A stretch of DNA of 64,000 nucleotides from Gellertiella hungarica (GCF_014197145.1 NZ_JACIEZ010000012.1:1-64000); one strand, 5' to 3'; shown: positions 38,584 through 48,977, counted from the first letter of the stretch. Program-made: numbers and translations. The notes: generated by a model from the sequence alone, not told the origin.

Positions 38584-40443
38584 TCAGGCCGCGGACATAT
38601 GCGCGCGCCGGATGAGTGCAAGCAGGAGCGAGAGAGCGGCAGGGGTCATTCCATCGATGCGCGCGGCTTGCGCGATGTTGGCCGGCCGTTCGCGCGAGAG
38701 CTTGAGCTTGAGCTCATTCGACAGACCGGACACGGTTTCGAAATCGAAATCCGGCGGGATGACAGCAGCCTCTTCCCGACGCACCATCTGGATATCCGCC
38801 TCCTGGCGGTGCAGGTAGACGGCGTATCCCGCCTCGATCTCCATCGCTTTCCGAACATTGGCGGGTATCGCATCCATGAAGGGGAAGGCGGCGGCGAGTG
38901 TCTCGAAACTCTGGCCGGGGTGCGCGAGCAGGTCGTAAGCCGAACGTCGCTGGCCGTCGAGATTCAGCGCTATCCCATGCTTGCGGGCTTCGTTGGGCGT
39001 GATGTCATGCGCTTTGAGCAGGATGCGCGCGTAATCGAGATCGGCCTGATAGGCCTCAAACCGCTGTCTTCTTTCGGCCCCGACGCAACCGAGCGCGATT
39101 GCAAGCGGCGTCAGGCGCTGATCGGCGTTATCGGCCCGCAACGAGAGCCGGTACTCCGCGCGGGATGTAAACATGCGATAAGGTTCGGTAATCCCCCGGC
39201 TCGTCAGATCATCGATCATGACGCCGATATAGGACTGCGTACGGCTGAAGATGAAGGGCGCGCGTCCCTGGGCGTGGCATGCGGCGTTGAGACCGGCCAC
39301 CAGGCCCTGCGCTGCCGCTTCCTCGTAACCCGTAGTCCCGTTGATCTGACCTGCCAGATAGAGTCCGCTGGCCTTCTTCACGGCCAGGGTCTGATCGAGT
39401 TCGCGCGGATCCACATGATCATATTCGATCGCATAGCCCGGCTGCAGGATGCGCACGTTTTCGAGCCCGGGAATGGTTCTGATGAAGGCTTCCTGCACAT
39501 CGGCCGGAAGGGATGTGGAGATGCCGTTGGGATAGACGGTCGGGTCATCAAGTCCCTCAGGCTCCAGAAAGATCTGATGGCCGTCGCGCTCGCCGAAGCG
39601 CACGATCTTGTCTTCGATGGAGGGGCAGTAACGCGGGCCCACCCCTTCGATCTGCCCGGAATACATGGCGGACCGATGAATGTTGTCCTGGATGATCTGA
39701 TGAGTTGCCGGGTTGGTCCGGGTGATGCCGCACTTGATCTGCGATACGGTGATCCTGTCGGTCATGAAGGAGAAGGGGACCGGATCCTCGTCCGCATCCT
39801 GCATGTCGAGCGCGGACCAGTTGATGGTATTGCCGTCGAGACGGGCCGGAGTCCCGGTCTTCAGGCGGCCGAGCGCCAGCCCCAGAGCGCGCAAGCTTCC
39901 CGATAGCCCGGTAGAGGGCGGCTCGCCCATGCGCCCGGCGGCCTGTCGTTCGTTTCCAATGTGAATCAATCCATTGAGGAATGTCCCGGTGGTAACAACC
40001 ACGGCCGGGGCAGAAAGCTGCCGTCCATCGGACAACCGCAGGCCGGACACCAGGTGTTCGTCCATGATGAGGTCGTGAGCATCGCCCTCGACCACTTCAA
40101 GGCCCTCAACGGCCGAGATCGCCCTCTGCATGGCCTCGCGATACAGTTTCCGGTCCGCCTGCGTGCGCGGTCCGCGCACGGCATGACCCTTCCGCCGATT
40201 GAGCATCCGGAACTGGATCCCGGATTCATCGGCGACACGTCCCATCAGACCGTCAAAGGCATCGACCTCCCGGACAAGATGCCCCTTTCCCAATCCGCCA
40301 ATGGCGGGATTGCAGGACATCACGCCGATCGTGTCGGCACGGTGTGTAACGAGGGCAGTCCGGGCGCCCAGACGCGCGGCAGCCGCAGCCGCCTCACAGC
40401 CGGCGTGACCGCCTCCAATGACGATGACATCGAATCGATTCAT
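38584..40443 (-). CDS. mnmG: tRNA uridine-5-carboxymethylaminomethyl modification enzyme, FAD subunit
   Basis: MnmG (GidA) with MnmE modifies the wobble uridine of several tRNAs. The 619-residue flavoprotein begins with [22 protein letters not shown] (FAD-binding), and has [67 protein letters not shown] and [18 protein letters not shown]. Length is normal. The promoter-proximal region between mnmE and mnmG is only 73 bp and carries two parS-like sites. Confidence 0.98.
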   Translation of the reverse strand: MNRFDVIVIGGGHAGCEAAAAAARLGARTALVTHRADTIGVMSCNPAIGGLGKGHLVREVDAFDGLMGRVADESGIQFRMLNRRKGHAVRGPRTQADRKLYREAMQRAISAVEGLEVVEGDAHDLIMDEHLVSGLRLSDGRQLSAPAVVVTTGTFLNGLIHIGNERQAAGRMGEPPSTGLSGSLRALGLALGRLKTGTPARLDGNTINWSALDMQDADEDPVPFSFMTDRITVSQIKCGITRTNPATHQIIQDNIHRSAMYSGQIEGVGPRYCPSIEDKIVRFGERDGHQIFLEPEGLDDPTVYPNGISTSLPADVQEAFIRTIPGLENVRILQPGYAIEYDHVDPRELDQTLAVKKASGLYLAGQINGTTGYEEAAAQGLVAGLNAACHAQGRAPFIFSRTQSYIGVMIDDLTSRGITEPYRMFTSRAEYRLSLRADNADQRLTPLAIALGCVGAERRQRFEAYQADLDYARILLKAHDITPNEARKHGIALNLDGQRRSAYDLLAHPGQSFETLAAAFPFMDAIPANVRKAMEIEAGYAVYLHRQEADIQMVRREEAAVIPPDFDFETVSGLSNELKLKLSRERPANIAQAARIDGMTPAALSLLLALIRRAHMSAA

Positions 40444-40460
40444 TAACCTTCACCGAAGAT

Positions 40461-40476
40461 TGTTTCACGTGAAACG
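40461..40476. promoter_or_regulatory. parS-like site between mnmE and mnmG (first)
   Basis: TGTTTCACGTGAAACG matches the parS consensus at 15 of 16 positions, with only the last base differing. It lies 17 bp upstream of the mnmG start codon. Confidence 0.85.
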
Positions 40477-40500
40477 CTTGTTTCGGAATCGAATCGGAAG

Positions 40501-40516
40501 TGTTTCACGTGAATCA
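40501..40516. promoter_or_regulatory. parS-like site between mnmE and mnmG (second)
   Basis: TGTTTCACGTGAATCA matches the parS consensus at 15 of 16 positions. It ends at the base before the mnmE stop codon and lies 40 bp from the previous site, measured start to start. Confidence 0.85.
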
Positions 40517-41830
40517 TCACTTTCCGATGCAGAAGCTCGAGAAAATGATGTCCAGAAGCCCTTCCGTATCCACATGGCCGGTAATCCGCCCGAGCGATAC
40601 GCCGGCAACGCGCAGATACTCTGCACGCAGATCGAGATGGGAGTCCGGAGTGGCGAGCGCCAGCTCTATCGCTTCCAGGGTCTCCCTCAGGAGGCTCACA
40701 TGCCGGATTCTCGATGGAATAGCAAGGGAAAAGGCCTCCGACATCGTGCTCAGATCCTTCACAAGATGATCGAGAAGCGCCTCGATGCCGGACCCCGTCT
40801 TCACCGATATGCAGAGGTCGTGGCCGCCTGAAGCCGCGTCGGCCGCAAGGTCGGCCTTCGTCCCGACGCGGATAATCCGGCGTGCTTCGGGTATTTCTCC
40901 CGGCTGTGCACTCCCATCCATGGGTGACAGGTGAAGAACCACGTCGGCATCTCTCGCCGCTGCGCGGGCTCGCCTTATGCCTTCCTGTTCTATCTCGTCA
41001 CCCGTCTCGCGCATCCCCGCCGTATCGAGGACAGTAACGGCAAAACCGCCGATATCCAGGTCGACAGAGAGGATGTCGCGCGTTGTGCCGGGGACGGGGG
41101 TGACGATCGCGACATCCCGACCCGCCAGGTGGTTGAGCAGACTAGACTTGCCGGCATTCGGCTCGCCGATCAGCACCACCTTCAGGCCATTGCGGATGAT
41201 CTCGCCGACCCGTGCCCCATCAAGATGATGGCGGATCTCCTGGCAGAGATGCTCCATGTCGACCCATACGGTGGACGACACCGAGCCGGGAACATCATCC
41301 TCATCCGCAAAATCGAGCTCTGCCTCGATCATCGCCCGTGCGTGAGTAAGACGCCTGGCCCAGCTGTCATACATCGACGTCAGATGGCCCTGTGCCTGTT
41401 CGAGGGCGAGGCGGCGCTGCATCTCGGTCTCTGCCACCAGCAGGTCGGAGAGACCTTCCACTTCCAGAAGATCGAGCTTTCCATTGGAAAGGGCCATCCG
41501 GGTAAACTCGCCCGCCTCGGCGGCGCGTGTCTCCGGAAACTCTTCGAGCACTGCGAGAAGGCGGGACACGACCGCCTTGCCGCCATGTACCTGAAACTCC
41601 GCGCAATCGGCACCGGTAAAGGACGCCGGCGCGGCAAAGAAGAGCACGAGCCCCCGGTCAATCACCTGTCGGTTTCGGTCCCGAATCGTTCTGAGCGCCG
41701 CCTGCCGGGGAGGAGGTACGGAACCGACAAGACTTTTCAGGATATCCCGGGTTGCAGGCCCCGATACACGGACGACCGCGACTCCTGACGGAACCGAGCC
41801 GCTCGAGAGGGCGTAGATGGTTTTCTCCAT
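40517..41830 (-). CDS. mnmE: tRNA modification GTPase MnmE
   Basis: MnmE (TrmE) is the GTPase partner of MnmG. The 437-residue protein has the N-terminal tetrahydrofolate-binding domain (TIYALSSGSVPSGVAVVRVSG), the central helical domain, a G domain with GEPNAGKS (residues 222-229), DTAGMRET (G3) and a G4 region in which RVGTKADL replaces NKxD, and the C-terminal FCIGK whose cysteine is required for modification. The family G4 is usually NKxD; the T in TKAD is noted as a variation. It follows rho in the same direction. Confidence 0.97.
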   Translation of the reverse strand: MEKTIYALSSGSVPSGVAVVRVSGPATRDILKSLVGSVPPPRQAALRTIRDRNRQVIDRGLVLFFAAPASFTGADCAEFQVHGGKAVVSRLLAVLEEFPETRAAEAGEFTRMALSNGKLDLLEVEGLSDLLVAETEMQRRLALEQAQGHLTSMYDSWARRLTHARAMIEAELDFADEDDVPGSVSSTVWVDMEHLCQEIRHHLDGARVGEIIRNGLKVVLIGEPNAGKSSLLNHLAGRDVAIVTPVPGTTRDILSVDLDIGGFAVTVLDTAGMRETGDEIEQEGIRRARAAARDADVVLHLSPMDGSAQPGEIPEARRIIRVGTKADLAADAASGGHDLCISVKTGSGIEALLDHLVKDLSTMSEAFSLAIPSRIRHVSLLRETLEAIELALATPDSHLDLRAEYLRVAGVSLGRITGHVDTEGLLDIIFSSFCIGK

Positions 41831-41859
41831 GGATGCTCTCCAGGCTGCCGGAATGCAAA

Positions 41860-41877
41860 CGGGCCCCTGAGGGCCCG
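41860..41877 (-). terminator. Hairpin between rho and mnmE
   Basis: CGGGCCC-CTGA-GGGCCCG forms a perfect 7-bp stem about 26 nt past the rho stop, followed on the minus strand by GTTTGC. It may end or attenuate the rho transcript before mnmE. Confidence 0.55.
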
Positions 41878-41903
41878 CTGATGTTCCTGAATCCGGCTAA
41901 AGG

Positions 41904-43169
41904 TCAGGTGTTCATCGAGTCGAAGAAGTCTGCATTGTTCTTCGTCTGCTTGAGCTTGTCGATGAGAAACTCGATCGCATCCGTGGTGCCCATCGGCGCA
42001 AGGATGCGGCGAAGAACGAAAATCTTCTGCAGGTCCTGGCGTGGAACGAGGAGATCCTCCTTTCGCGTGCCGGACTTGAGAATGTCCATGGCCGGGAAGA
42101 TGCGCTTGTCTGCCACCTTGCGGTCAAGCACGATTTCGGAGTTGCCGGTGCCCTTGAATTCTTCGAAGATAACTTCGTCCATGCGGCTTCCGGTATCAAT
42201 CAGCGCGGTCGCGATGATCGTCAGGGATCCGCCTTCCTCGATGTTTCGGGCGGCACCGAAGAAGCGTTTCGGGCGCTGCAGCGCGTTCGCATCCACACCG
42301 CCGGTCAGCACCTTGCCGGAAGAGGGAACCACGGTGTTGTAGGCGCGGCCGAGGCGGGTGATCGAATCCAGCAGAATGACCACGTCGCGGCCATGTTCCA
42401 CGAGACGCTTCGCCTTTTCGATGACCATTTCGGCCACCTGCACGTGGCGCACCGCTGGTTCGTCGAAGGTGGAGGACACCACTTCGCCGCGCACCGAGCG
42501 CTGCATGTCGGTGACTTCCTCCGGGCGTTCGTCGATCAGCAGAACGATCAGGTAGCATTCGGGATGGTTGGCCGTGATCGAATGGGCGATGTTCTGCAGC
42601 AGAACGGTCTTACCCGTGCGGGGCGGTGCCACGATCAGGCCGCGCTGGCCCTTGCCGAGCGGTGCCACGAGATCGATCACGCGGGATGAGAGATCCTTGG
42701 ACGTGGGCACGTCCAGTTCCATCTTGAAGCGCTCGTTGGGATAGAGCGGCGTCAGGTTGTCGAAATGGACCTTGTGCCGGATCTTCTCGGGATCGTCGAA
42801 ATTGATGGTGTTGACCTTGAGAAGCGCGAAATAGCGCTCGCCTTCCTTCGGCCCGCGAATGGGGCCTTCCACGGTATCGCCGGTCTTCAGCGAGAAGCGG
42901 CGGATCTGGGAGGGGGAAATGTAGATGTCGTCTGGGCCCGGCAGGTAGTTGGCATTGGCGGAACGCAGGAAGCCGAAACCGTCCTGGAGGACTTCCACGA
43001 CGCCTTCGCCGATGATTTCGACATCCTGGCTCGCCAGCATTTTCAGAATTGCGAACATCAGCTCCTGCTTGCGCATGGTGCTCGCATTCTCGACTTCAAG
43101 CGATTCGGCAAAGGCCAGGAGATCGGTCGGAGTCTTGTTCTTGAGTTCCTGTAGCTTCATTTCAGCCAT
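41904..43169 (-). CDS. rho: Transcription termination factor Rho
   Basis: Rho is the hexameric RNA helicase that terminates transcription. The 421-residue protein has the N-terminal RNA-binding cold-shock-like domain ([38 protein letters not shown]), Walker A in [14 protein letters not shown], Walker [17 protein letters not shown], and the Q/R-loop segment [25 protein letters not shown]. Length is normal. The 196-bp leader holds no gene; it contains TGTGGATCA (43224-43232), one mismatch from a DnaA box, and a half parS sequence near 43206. Confidence 0.98.
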   Translation of the reverse strand: MAEMKLQELKNKTPTDLLAFAESLEVENASTMRKQELMFAILKMLASQDVEIIGEGVVEVLQDGFGFLRSANANYLPGPDDIYISPSQIRRFSLKTGDTVEGPIRGPKEGERYFALLKVNTINFDDPEKIRHKVHFDNLTPLYPNERFKMELDVPTSKDLSSRVIDLVAPLGKGQRGLIVAPPRTGKTVLLQNIAHSITANHPECYLIVLLIDERPEEVTDMQRSVRGEVVSSTFDEPAVRHVQVAEMVIEKAKRLVEHGRDVVILLDSITRLGRAYNTVVPSSGKVLTGGVDANALQRPKRFFGAARNIEEGGSLTIIATALIDTGSRMDEVIFEEFKGTGNSEIVLDRKVADKRIFPAMDILKSGTRKEDLLVPRQDLQKIFVLRRILAPMGTTDAIEFLIDKLKQTKNNADFFDSMNT

Positions 43170-43365
43170 GAACAGACCATAGATTGGGTAATGTGGGGGA
43201 AGGCGTGTTTCACGAATTCGGTCTGTGGATCAAAGGCCTCAGACGACGGAATGCATACATGCCGCGAAGAAGAGATGGCGGGAAAATAGCGACAAGCTTC
43301 CGCCACCGCAAGGGGGTGCGGCGAGAAAGCGCGAAACACCGCCAGCGCGCTTTCTCATGCCGGTT

Positions 43366-43902
43366 TCAGAACGGCTGAACGATCACCAGAATGACGATCA
43401 GGATCATCAGCACCGTCGGAACCTCGTTAATGAGGCGCCAGAAGCGCGCGGTCCGCCGGTTTTCGTCCCGGGCGAATGCCTGCGCCGAACGGGCAAAGAA
43501 GCCATGCGCGGCGCTGAGCCCGACCACGGCCAGCAATTTCGCATGCAGCCATCCGCCCTCGAAATGATGGACCGTCCAGGCGAGGTAGAGCCCGAAGATC
43601 CAGGACAGCGCCATGGCGGGACCCATGATGACCTTCAGAAGCCGCTGCTCCATGACCTTGAAGGTCTCGGACTGGACGGATCCGACCGGTGCATCCGTGT
43701 GGTAGATGAAGAGCCGGGGCAGGTAGAGCATCCCGGCCATCCATGAGATCACGGCAATGACATGCAGCGCCTTCACCCAGAGATAGACCCGGGCAGGATC
43801 GCCGAGAAGCAGCAACGCCCCGATCCCGGCAAAGAAGACAAGAGCGACACCCGCCCTCAGCTGTGCACTGCGCCCCGGTCTCGCATCGGTCTGCTTCTCC
43901 AT
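43366..43902 (-). CDS. hemJ: Protoporphyrinogen oxidase HemJ
   Basis: HemJ (UPF0093/CopD-like) is an inner-membrane enzyme that oxidises protoporphyrinogen IX to protoporphyrin IX late in heme synthesis. The 178-residue protein has four or five hydrophobic segments and the conserved LWVKALHVIAVISWMAGMLYLPRLFIYH with its essential-type histidine, plus LKVIMGPAMALSWIFGLYL and EVPTVLMILIVILVIVQPF at the end. It begins 4 nt after hemE, so the two heme genes form an operon running away from the putative origin. Confidence 0.93.
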   Translation of the reverse strand: MEKQTDARPGRSAQLRAGVALVFFAGIGALLLLGDPARVYLWVKALHVIAVISWMAGMLYLPRLFIYHTDAPVGSVQSETFKVMEQRLLKVIMGPAMALSWIFGLYLAWTVHHFEGGWLHAKLLAVVGLSAAHGFFARSAQAFARDENRRTARFWRLINEVPTVLMILIVILVIVQPF

Positions 43903-43906
43903 GCCA

Positions 43907-44941
43907 TCACCCCCTGAACCGGCGCACCTGCTCGACGAGACGCGTGACGGTGTCCGGATTGGCCTGCGGCGTGATGCCGTGTCCGAGATTGAAGATCAGG
44001 GGACCGTGCCCGAGCCTGTCGAGGATGGCGGCAATGCCCGTTTCCAGCGCCTCGCCGCCGGCAACCACCCGCATGGGATCGAGATTTCCCTGCACCGGGC
44101 CATCCTTCTGCAGTTCGGCTGCGAAGGAAAGCGGGACCGACCAGTCGAGGCCGATGGCATCCGCGCCGGTCTTCTGGCGGTAGGACTTGAGCATGTAGCC
44201 CGCACCCTTGGCAAAGGCGATGATCCTGGCGCCCGGCCGGGCCGCCCGTACATTGTCGATCATCCGCTTCACCGGCTCGACGGCAAAGGCTTCGAATTCC
44301 GCTTCGCCGAGCACGCCCGCCCAGCTGTCGAAGATCTGCACGGCATCCGCGCCCGCATCGATCTGCCGGATGAGATATTCCGACGAGACATCGGCGAGGA
44401 AGCCGAGCAACTGGCGGAAGGCCTCGGGATGCCGGTAGGCGAAGAGCCGGGCAGGGGCCTGGTCTGGCGTTCCATGCCCCGCGATCATGTAGGTCGCCAC
44501 CGTCCAGGGCGCACCACAGAAGCCGAGCAGTGTCGTTTCGGCAGGAAGTTCGGCCCTCAGCCGCCGCACAGTCTCGAAGACCGGGGCGAGATGACCCCAC
44601 ATCCCGTCTTCCTTCAGGGCTGCAATGCCTGCCTCGTCGATCGGGTCCATCTCCGGGCCATGTCCCTCGGTAAAGCGCACATTGCGCTTCAGCGCGTCGG
44701 GAATGACGAGAATATCGGAAAAGAGGATGGCCGCGTCGAAACCATAGCGGCGGATCGGCTGCAGCGTCACTTCCACCGCATGCTCGGGGCTATAGCAGAG
44801 ATCGAGGAAGGAGCCTGCCTTTGCCCGTGTCGCCCGATACTCCGGGAGATACCGTCCTGCCTGCCGCATCAGCCAGAGGGGAGGAGGCGTCAGCGTCTTT
44901 CCTTCCAGGACCTGGAGGATTTTCCGTTCGGTGACAGACAA
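43907..44941 (-). CDS. hemE: Uroporphyrinogen decarboxylase
   Basis: HemE decarboxylates uroporphyrinogen III to coproporphyrinogen III. The 344-residue protein has [31 protein letters not shown] (containing the arginines that hold the substrate), [21 protein letters not shown] with the essential Asp, and [14 protein letters not shown]. The likely start is TTG 44941, seven nt after GGGAG; a TTG at 44965 is an alternative but has no ribosome binding site. hemE flanks the putative oriC, as in other alphaproteobacteria. Confidence 0.95.
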   Translation of the reverse strand: MSVTERKILQVLEGKTLTPPPLWLMRQAGRYLPEYRATRAKAGSFLDLCYSPEHAVEVTLQPIRRYGFDAAILFSDILVIPDALKRNVRFTEGHGPEMDPIDEAGIAALKEDGMWGHLAPVFETVRRLRAELPAETTLLGFCGAPWTVATYMIAGHGTPDQAPARLFAYRHPEAFRQLLGFLADVSSEYLIRQIDAGADAVQIFDSWAGVLGEAEFEAFAVEPVKRMIDNVRAARPGARIIAFAKGAGYMLKSYRQKTGADAIGLDWSVPLSFAAELQKDGPVQGNLDPMRVVAGGEALETGIAAILDRLGHGPLIFNLGHGITPQANPDTVTRLVEQVRRFRG

Positions 44942-45344
44942 GGGGGAACTCCCATAAAAAAACAAAGAGATATTGAATTGTTTCTATTTCTTAGAGTCGG
45001 TGGGTATCAAGGATTAAAAACAATACACCGTCGATGCCATTTGCCGCAGACACGAAAACGAGCTGTGAAAGAATGAAACGCGAACGAAAGAAGTCCGTTG
45101 TTGAGCAGTCGGAATTCTCAAGGATTCCAGAGGCTAACGTATAAGGTGTTCTGTGGAAAACCTGTGACTCGACACTGCATATCAGCAACCCGGTCAAAGC
45201 TTGTCCCCAAAGCCCACAGGCCCTCCGTGAATGCTTCCCGGCGAGGCCCGATGTGGAAAAGACGGAGGTTTTCCACTTGCCTCGACCGGAGCCGGCGCAT
45301 TACCTCTGTCTCTCCCGTTCTATCAACAGAGGCCGGAAGATAGC
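44942..45344. other. oriC: Probable chromosomal origin of replication (oriC)
   Basis: This 403-bp gene-free region lies between hemE and ppsR (RP001), the classic alphaproteobacterial oriC position. It has an A+T-rich segment (44953-45030), two TGTGGAAAA 9-mers (45152-45160, 45252-45260) and TTTTCCACT (45269-45277), each one or two mismatches from the DnaA box TTATCCACA, and a weaker TTGTCCCCA (45201-45209). Three GANTC (CcrM) sites lie at 44994, 45123 and 45166. The flanking genes point outward on both sides, and parAB and four parS sites are nearby. No long reading frame is convincing. Function is inferred from position and motifs. Confidence 0.8.
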
Positions 45345-46166
45345 GTGGAGAACAGAAAAAACTTCTTTCATCTGCACCTGATTTCTGACTCGACGGGAGA
45401 GACGCTGATCTCCGCCGGACGCGCTGCATCAGCGCAATTTCCGGGCAGTCACGCCATCGAGCATGTCTATCCGCTGATTCGGAATCGCAAGCAGCTGCTC
45501 CCGGTACTCGCCGCCATCGACCAGACACCGGGGATCGTCCTCTACACCGTTGTGGACAGGGAGCTCGCCGGCGTAATCGACAAGACATGCCGGGAAATGG
45601 GCGTGCCCTCGGTGAATGTCATCGAGCCGGTCATGGATATCTTCCAGGCCTATCTCGGCGCACCCTCCAGGCGCCGGGTGGGGGCCCAGCACCGCATGAA
45701 CGCGGATTACTTCGCCCGGATCGAAGCCCTCAACTTCACCATGGATCACGACGACGGCCAGTTGCCCGACGATTATGACGAGGCGGACGTGGTGATCGTC
45801 GGCATCAGCCGTACCTCGAAGACGCCGACGAGCATCTATCTTGCCAATCGCGGCATCCGGACCGCCAACCTGCCGCTTGTCCCGGGCGTGCCCCTGCCGG
45901 AGGCGCTCGTGAAGGCGACGAAGCCGCTGATCGTCTGTCTCACGGCCACGTCGGACCGGATCTCCCAGGTTCGCGAAAACCGGGTTCTCGGAACCACCGG
46001 CGATTTTCATGGCGGGCAGTATACAGACCGTGCCACCATAACCGAGGAGCTGAAATATGCCCGCTCCATCTGCGCGAGAAACAACTGGCCGATGATCGAC
46101 GTCACCCGCCGTTCCATCGAGGAGACGGCGGCAGCCATCGTTGCCCTGCGGCCGAAGTTGCGTTAA
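45345..46166 (+). CDS. ppsR: Pyruvate, phosphate dikinase regulatory protein (PpsR/PSRP family, RP001)
   Basis: This family (DUF299) is a bifunctional kinase/pyrophosphorylase that phosphorylates and dephosphorylates a threonine of PEP synthase or pyruvate phosphate dikinase. The 273-residue protein begins [21 protein letters not shown] and has the P-loop-like GISRTSKTP motif (residues 153-161), followed by [16 protein letters not shown] and [18 protein letters not shown] 45345 follows GGAAGA; the upstream open frame crosses the origin region and is discarded. It heads a plus-strand series ppsR-maf-aroE-coaE-dnaQ. Confidence 0.95.
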   Translation: MENRKNFFHLHLISDSTGETLISAGRAASAQFPGSHAIEHVYPLIRNRKQLLPVLAAIDQTPGIVLYTVVDRELAGVIDKTCREMGVPSVNVIEPVMDIFQAYLGAPSRRRVGAQHRMNADYFARIEALNFTMDHDDGQLPDDYDEADVVIVGISRTSKTPTSIYLANRGIRTANLPLVPGVPLPEALVKATKPLIVCLTATSDRISQVRENRVLGTTGDFHGGQYTDRATITEELKYARSICARNNWPMIDVTRRSIEETAAAIVALRPKLR

Positions 46167-46194
46167 CGCCTGCGGTACTGGAGAGGATGACGCC

Positions 46195-46794
46195 ATGACG
46201 AGCACCCTGATACTGGCCTCGGCCAGCCCCTTCCGCCGGCAGCTGATGCAGAATGCGGGACTTGCCTTCAGCCATGAGGCCGCCCGCATCGACGAACGCG
46301 CAATCGAGGCACCGCTGGAAGCGGCCGGCCGCAGCCCGGATGAAGTCGCGGTGGCGCTGGCAATCGCAAAGGCGACGGATGTTTCGTCCCGCCATCCGGG
46401 CGCCCTCGTGATCGGGTCAGACCAGACGCTGTCTCTCGGAAGCCGGGTCTATCACAAGCCGCGCGACATGGCGGAGGCCGCCGAGCACCTCAAGTCCTTC
46501 TCCGGCCGCACTCACCGGCTGAACAGTGCGGTCTGCCTGGTGCGCGATGGCAATCTTCTCTGGTACGATGTCGCCCATGCGGAACTGGGCGTGCGGGTGC
46601 TGACGGATGATTTCATCGCCAGGCATCTGTCACGGGTCGGGGAACGCGCCCTTTCCAGTGTCGGCGCCTATCAGCTCGAGGGAGAGGGTATACAGCTCTT
46701 TTCCGGGATCCAGGGCGATTACTTCACGATCCTCGGCCTGCCGATGCTGCCGCTTCTTAACAAATTGCGCGAACTCGGGGAAATCGATGCGTGA
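46195..46794 (+). CDS. maf: Maf-family nucleotide pyrophosphatase
   Basis: Maf proteins hydrolyse non-canonical nucleoside triphosphates. The 199-residue protein has [19 protein letters not shown] at the N-terminus, [11 protein letters not shown] and [18 protein letters not shown], the conserved family segments. The YceF-like subgroup (m7GTP) is likely, but the sequence alone does not settle it. ATG 46195 is at the family start. Its last codons overlap aroE by 8 nt, and a parS-like site spans the junction. Confidence 0.93.
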   Translation: MTSTLILASASPFRRQLMQNAGLAFSHEAARIDERAIEAPLEAAGRSPDEVAVALAIAKATDVSSRHPGALVIGSDQTLSLGSRVYHKPRDMAEAAEHLKSFSGRTHRLNSAVCLVRDGNLLWYDVAHAELGVRVLTDDFIARHLSRVGERALSSVGAYQLEGEGIQLFSGIQGDYFTILGLPMLPLLNKLRELGEIDA

Positions 46795-47662
46795 TTCACG
46801 TGAAACATTAACCAAGAAAGCCTTCGTCACCGGCTTCCCCGTGAAGCATTCGCGGTCGCCCATGATTCACGGCTACTGGCTGAAGCAGTTCGGCATCGAC
46901 GGAACCTACAGCGCCCATCCGGTGGAACCAGAGAATTTCCTCGCTTTCCTGCAATCGCTCCGGTCTGGAGAATCCGGCTATGTGGGCGGCAATGTCACGA
47001 TTCCCCACAAGGAAGCCGCCTACCGGCTGAGCGACGCACCGGATGCGCTCGCCGAAGAACTTGGCGCGGCCAACACGCTCTGGGTGGAGGGCGGCCGGGT
47101 GCATGCAACGAATACAGACGGCCGCGGCTTCATCGCCAATCTCGACCAGAGACACCCGGGCTGGGATGCGCCCGCCGCGGGCACCGCCCGCCGGGCGGTT
47201 ATCCTCGGTGCCGGGGGGGCGGCCAGGGCCGTCATCCAGGCTTTGCGCGACCGCGGCTTCGACGAGGTGCATGTGGTCAACCGGACGCTGGCACGGGCCC
47301 AGGAAATGCGTGACCGCTTCGGCGAGCGGGTCCACGCCCATCCGATGGATGCCCTCCGCGAGGTGATGGACGAGGCCTCCCTTTTCGTCAACACGACCTC
47401 TCTGGGCATGGACGGAGAGCCGGCGCCCGACATCGACTTCTCGCCCCTTGCATCAGGCGGCATCGTGACCGACATCGTCTATGTCCCGCTCGTGACGCCC
47501 ATCCTGCGCCAGGCGATGCGCCAGGGACGGCCCGTCGTGGATGGGCTCGGCATGCTGCTGCACCAGGCCGTTCCCGGTTTCGAGATCTGGTTCGGCCGTC
47601 GTCCCGAGGTGGACGAGACGCTGCGTAATCTGATCATCGCCGACATGGAAGCGCATTCATGA
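46787..47662 (+). CDS. aroE: Shikimate dehydrogenase
   Basis: AroE reduces 3-dehydroshikimate to shikimate with NADPH in aromatic amino-acid synthesis. The 291-residue protein has [32 protein letters not shown] with the catalytic lysine, [21 protein letters not shown] with the catalytic-type Asp, and the Rossmann motif [19 protein letters not shown] 46787 overlaps the maf stop; the first codons form part of a parS-like palindrome. coaE overlaps the end by 4 nt. Confidence 0.96.
   Translation: MRDSRETLTKKAFVTGFPVKHSRSPMIHGYWLKQFGIDGTYSAHPVEPENFLAFLQSLRSGESGYVGGNVTIPHKEAAYRLSDAPDALAEELGAANTLWVEGGRVHATNTDGRGFIANLDQRHPGWDAPAAGTARRAVILGAGGAARAVIQALRDRGFDEVHVVNRTLARAQEMRDRFGERVHAHPMDALREVMDEASLFVNTTSLGMDGEPAPDIDFSPLASGGIVTDIVYVPLVTPILRQAMRQGRPVVDGLGMLLHQAVPGFEIWFGRRPEVDETLRNLIIADMEAHS
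46792..46807. promoter_or_regulatory. parS-like site at the maf/aroE junction
   Basis: TGATTCACGTGAAACA matches the parS consensus at 15 of 16 positions. It covers the maf stop codon and codons 3-7 of aroE, on the far side of the putative oriC from parAB. Confidence 0.85.
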
Positions 47663-48249
47663 TCCTGCTCGGTCTCACTGGCTCCATCGGCATGGGCAAA
47701 TCCACCACGGCCAGACTGTTCGCGGAAGCGGGTGTTCCGGTCAACGACGCGGATCAGGTGGTTCACGAGCTCTATCGGGGGGAGGCGGTTCGACCGGTGG
47801 AGGCAGCATTCCCGGGATCGGTACAGGATGGTGCCGTGGACCGGCAGATCCTTTCGCGGATGCTGGCGGAGAATCCGGCTCACTTCCGGACGCTCGAGGC
47901 CATCGTCCATCCGCTCGTCCAGGAAAGGGAGCGTCGTTTCGTCGAAGAGAACCGGAAGGCAGGGGCGGCGCTCGTCGTCCTCGACATCCCGCTTCTCTTC
48001 GAAGTCGGCGGGGAAGGGCGCGTCGACCGGATTGCCGTCGTATCCTGCAGCGCCGACGAGCAGCGCCGCCGTGTTCTTGCCCGGCCCGGCATGACACCGG
48101 AGAAGTTCGAGCTAATCCTGTCGCGGCAGATGCCCGATGCGGAAAAACGTAAGAGAGCCGATTATGTGATAGATACCGGAGAAGGCATCGAGCATGCCCG
48201 CCGCCAGGTGCTCGACATCATCGCGGAACTGAAGACAGGGAGTGCCTGA
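47659..48249 (+). CDS. coaE: Dephospho-CoA kinase
   Basis: CoaE phosphorylates the 3'-hydroxyl of dephospho-CoA, the last step of CoA synthesis. The 196-residue P-loop kinase begins with [20 protein letters not shown] and has [12 protein letters not shown], the LID-like and [11 protein letters not shown] segments, and [10 protein letters not shown]. Length is normal. The ATG overlaps the aroE stop as ATGA, and dnaQ follows 1 nt after the stop, so the genes are tightly co-translated. Confidence 0.96.
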   Translation: MILLGLTGSIGMGKSTTARLFAEAGVPVNDADQVVHELYRGEAVRPVEAAFPGSVQDGAVDRQILSRMLAENPAHFRTLEAIVHPLVQERERRFVEENRKAGAALVVLDIPLLFEVGGEGRVDRIAVVSCSADEQRRRVLARPGMTPEKFELILSRQMPDAEKRKRADYVIDTGEGIEHARRQVLDIIAELKTGSA

Positions 48250-48250
48250 C

Positions 48251-48958
48251 ATGCGGGAAATCATCTTCGATACGGAAACCACGGGCCTCGACAACAAGAC
48301 GGACCGCATCATCGAAATCGGCGGGGTAGAGCTGGTCAACCATTTCCCGACCGGGCGCACCATCCACATCTACATCAATCCGGAAGGAACCAAGGTTCAT
48401 CCGGACGCGCTCGCGGTCCACGGGATTTCCGACGAGTTCCTGCTGGACAAGCCCGTTTTCCGGGATGTGGTGCAGGAAATTGTCTCCTTCTTCGACGGCG
48501 CCATGTGGGTCGCCCACAACGCGAATTTCGACATGGGCTTCATCAACGCGGAATTTGCCCGCCTCGGCCTGCCGCCGGTCGAGAACGATCGGGTGATCGA
48601 CACGCTGCAGCTTGCCCGACGCAAGAACCCGATGGGTCCGAATTCGCTCGACGCGCTCTGCCGGCGCTATGGTATCGACAATTCCCATCGCACGAAGCAC
48701 GGGGCGCTGCTCGATTCCGAGCTTCTGGCGGAAGTCTATATCGAGATGATCGGGGGCCGGCAGACGGCACTCGTGCTTGGCAGCGTGGAAGAGGCTTCGG
48801 CTGTGGTCGTCGAGGAGGACACGACCGTCACCCTCGACGTTCTGGTCCGGCCGCGTCCGCTTGCGCCGCGGCTGACGCCCGAGGAGGCCGCCGCCCATGA
48901 GGCCATGGTGGCCAAGATGGGCGCCAAGGCCATCTGGAGCAAATACGCGGCGGAATGA
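48251..48958 (+). CDS. dnaQ: DNA polymerase III epsilon subunit (proofreading exonuclease)
   Basis: DnaQ removes mismatched 3' ends during replication. The 235-residue protein has Exo I IIFDTETTGLD, Exo II WVAHNANFDMGFI and Exo III-epsilon HGALLDSELLAEVY, with the expected D-E-D and His residues. The C-terminal stretch after residue 180 likely holds the polymerase-binding region. An upstream GTG (48242) is an alternative start. A bidirectional terminator follows, ending the ppsR-dnaQ series. Confidence 0.96.
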   Translation: MREIIFDTETTGLDNKTDRIIEIGGVELVNHFPTGRTIHIYINPEGTKVHPDALAVHGISDEFLLDKPVFRDVVQEIVSFFDGAMWVAHNANFDMGFINAEFARLGLPPVENDRVIDTLQLARRKNPMGPNSLDALCRRYGIDNSHRTKHGALLDSELLAEVYIEMIGGRQTALVLGSVEEASAVVVEEDTTVTLDVLVRPRPLAPRLTPEEAAAHEAMVAKMGAKAIWSKYAAE

Positions 48959-48977
48959 GCGGATCTGCAGATACGAA

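Noticed and set aside
43205-43220. TGTTTCACGAATTC upstream of rho as a parS site
   Set aside because: Only the left half matches; the right half of the palindrome is absent.
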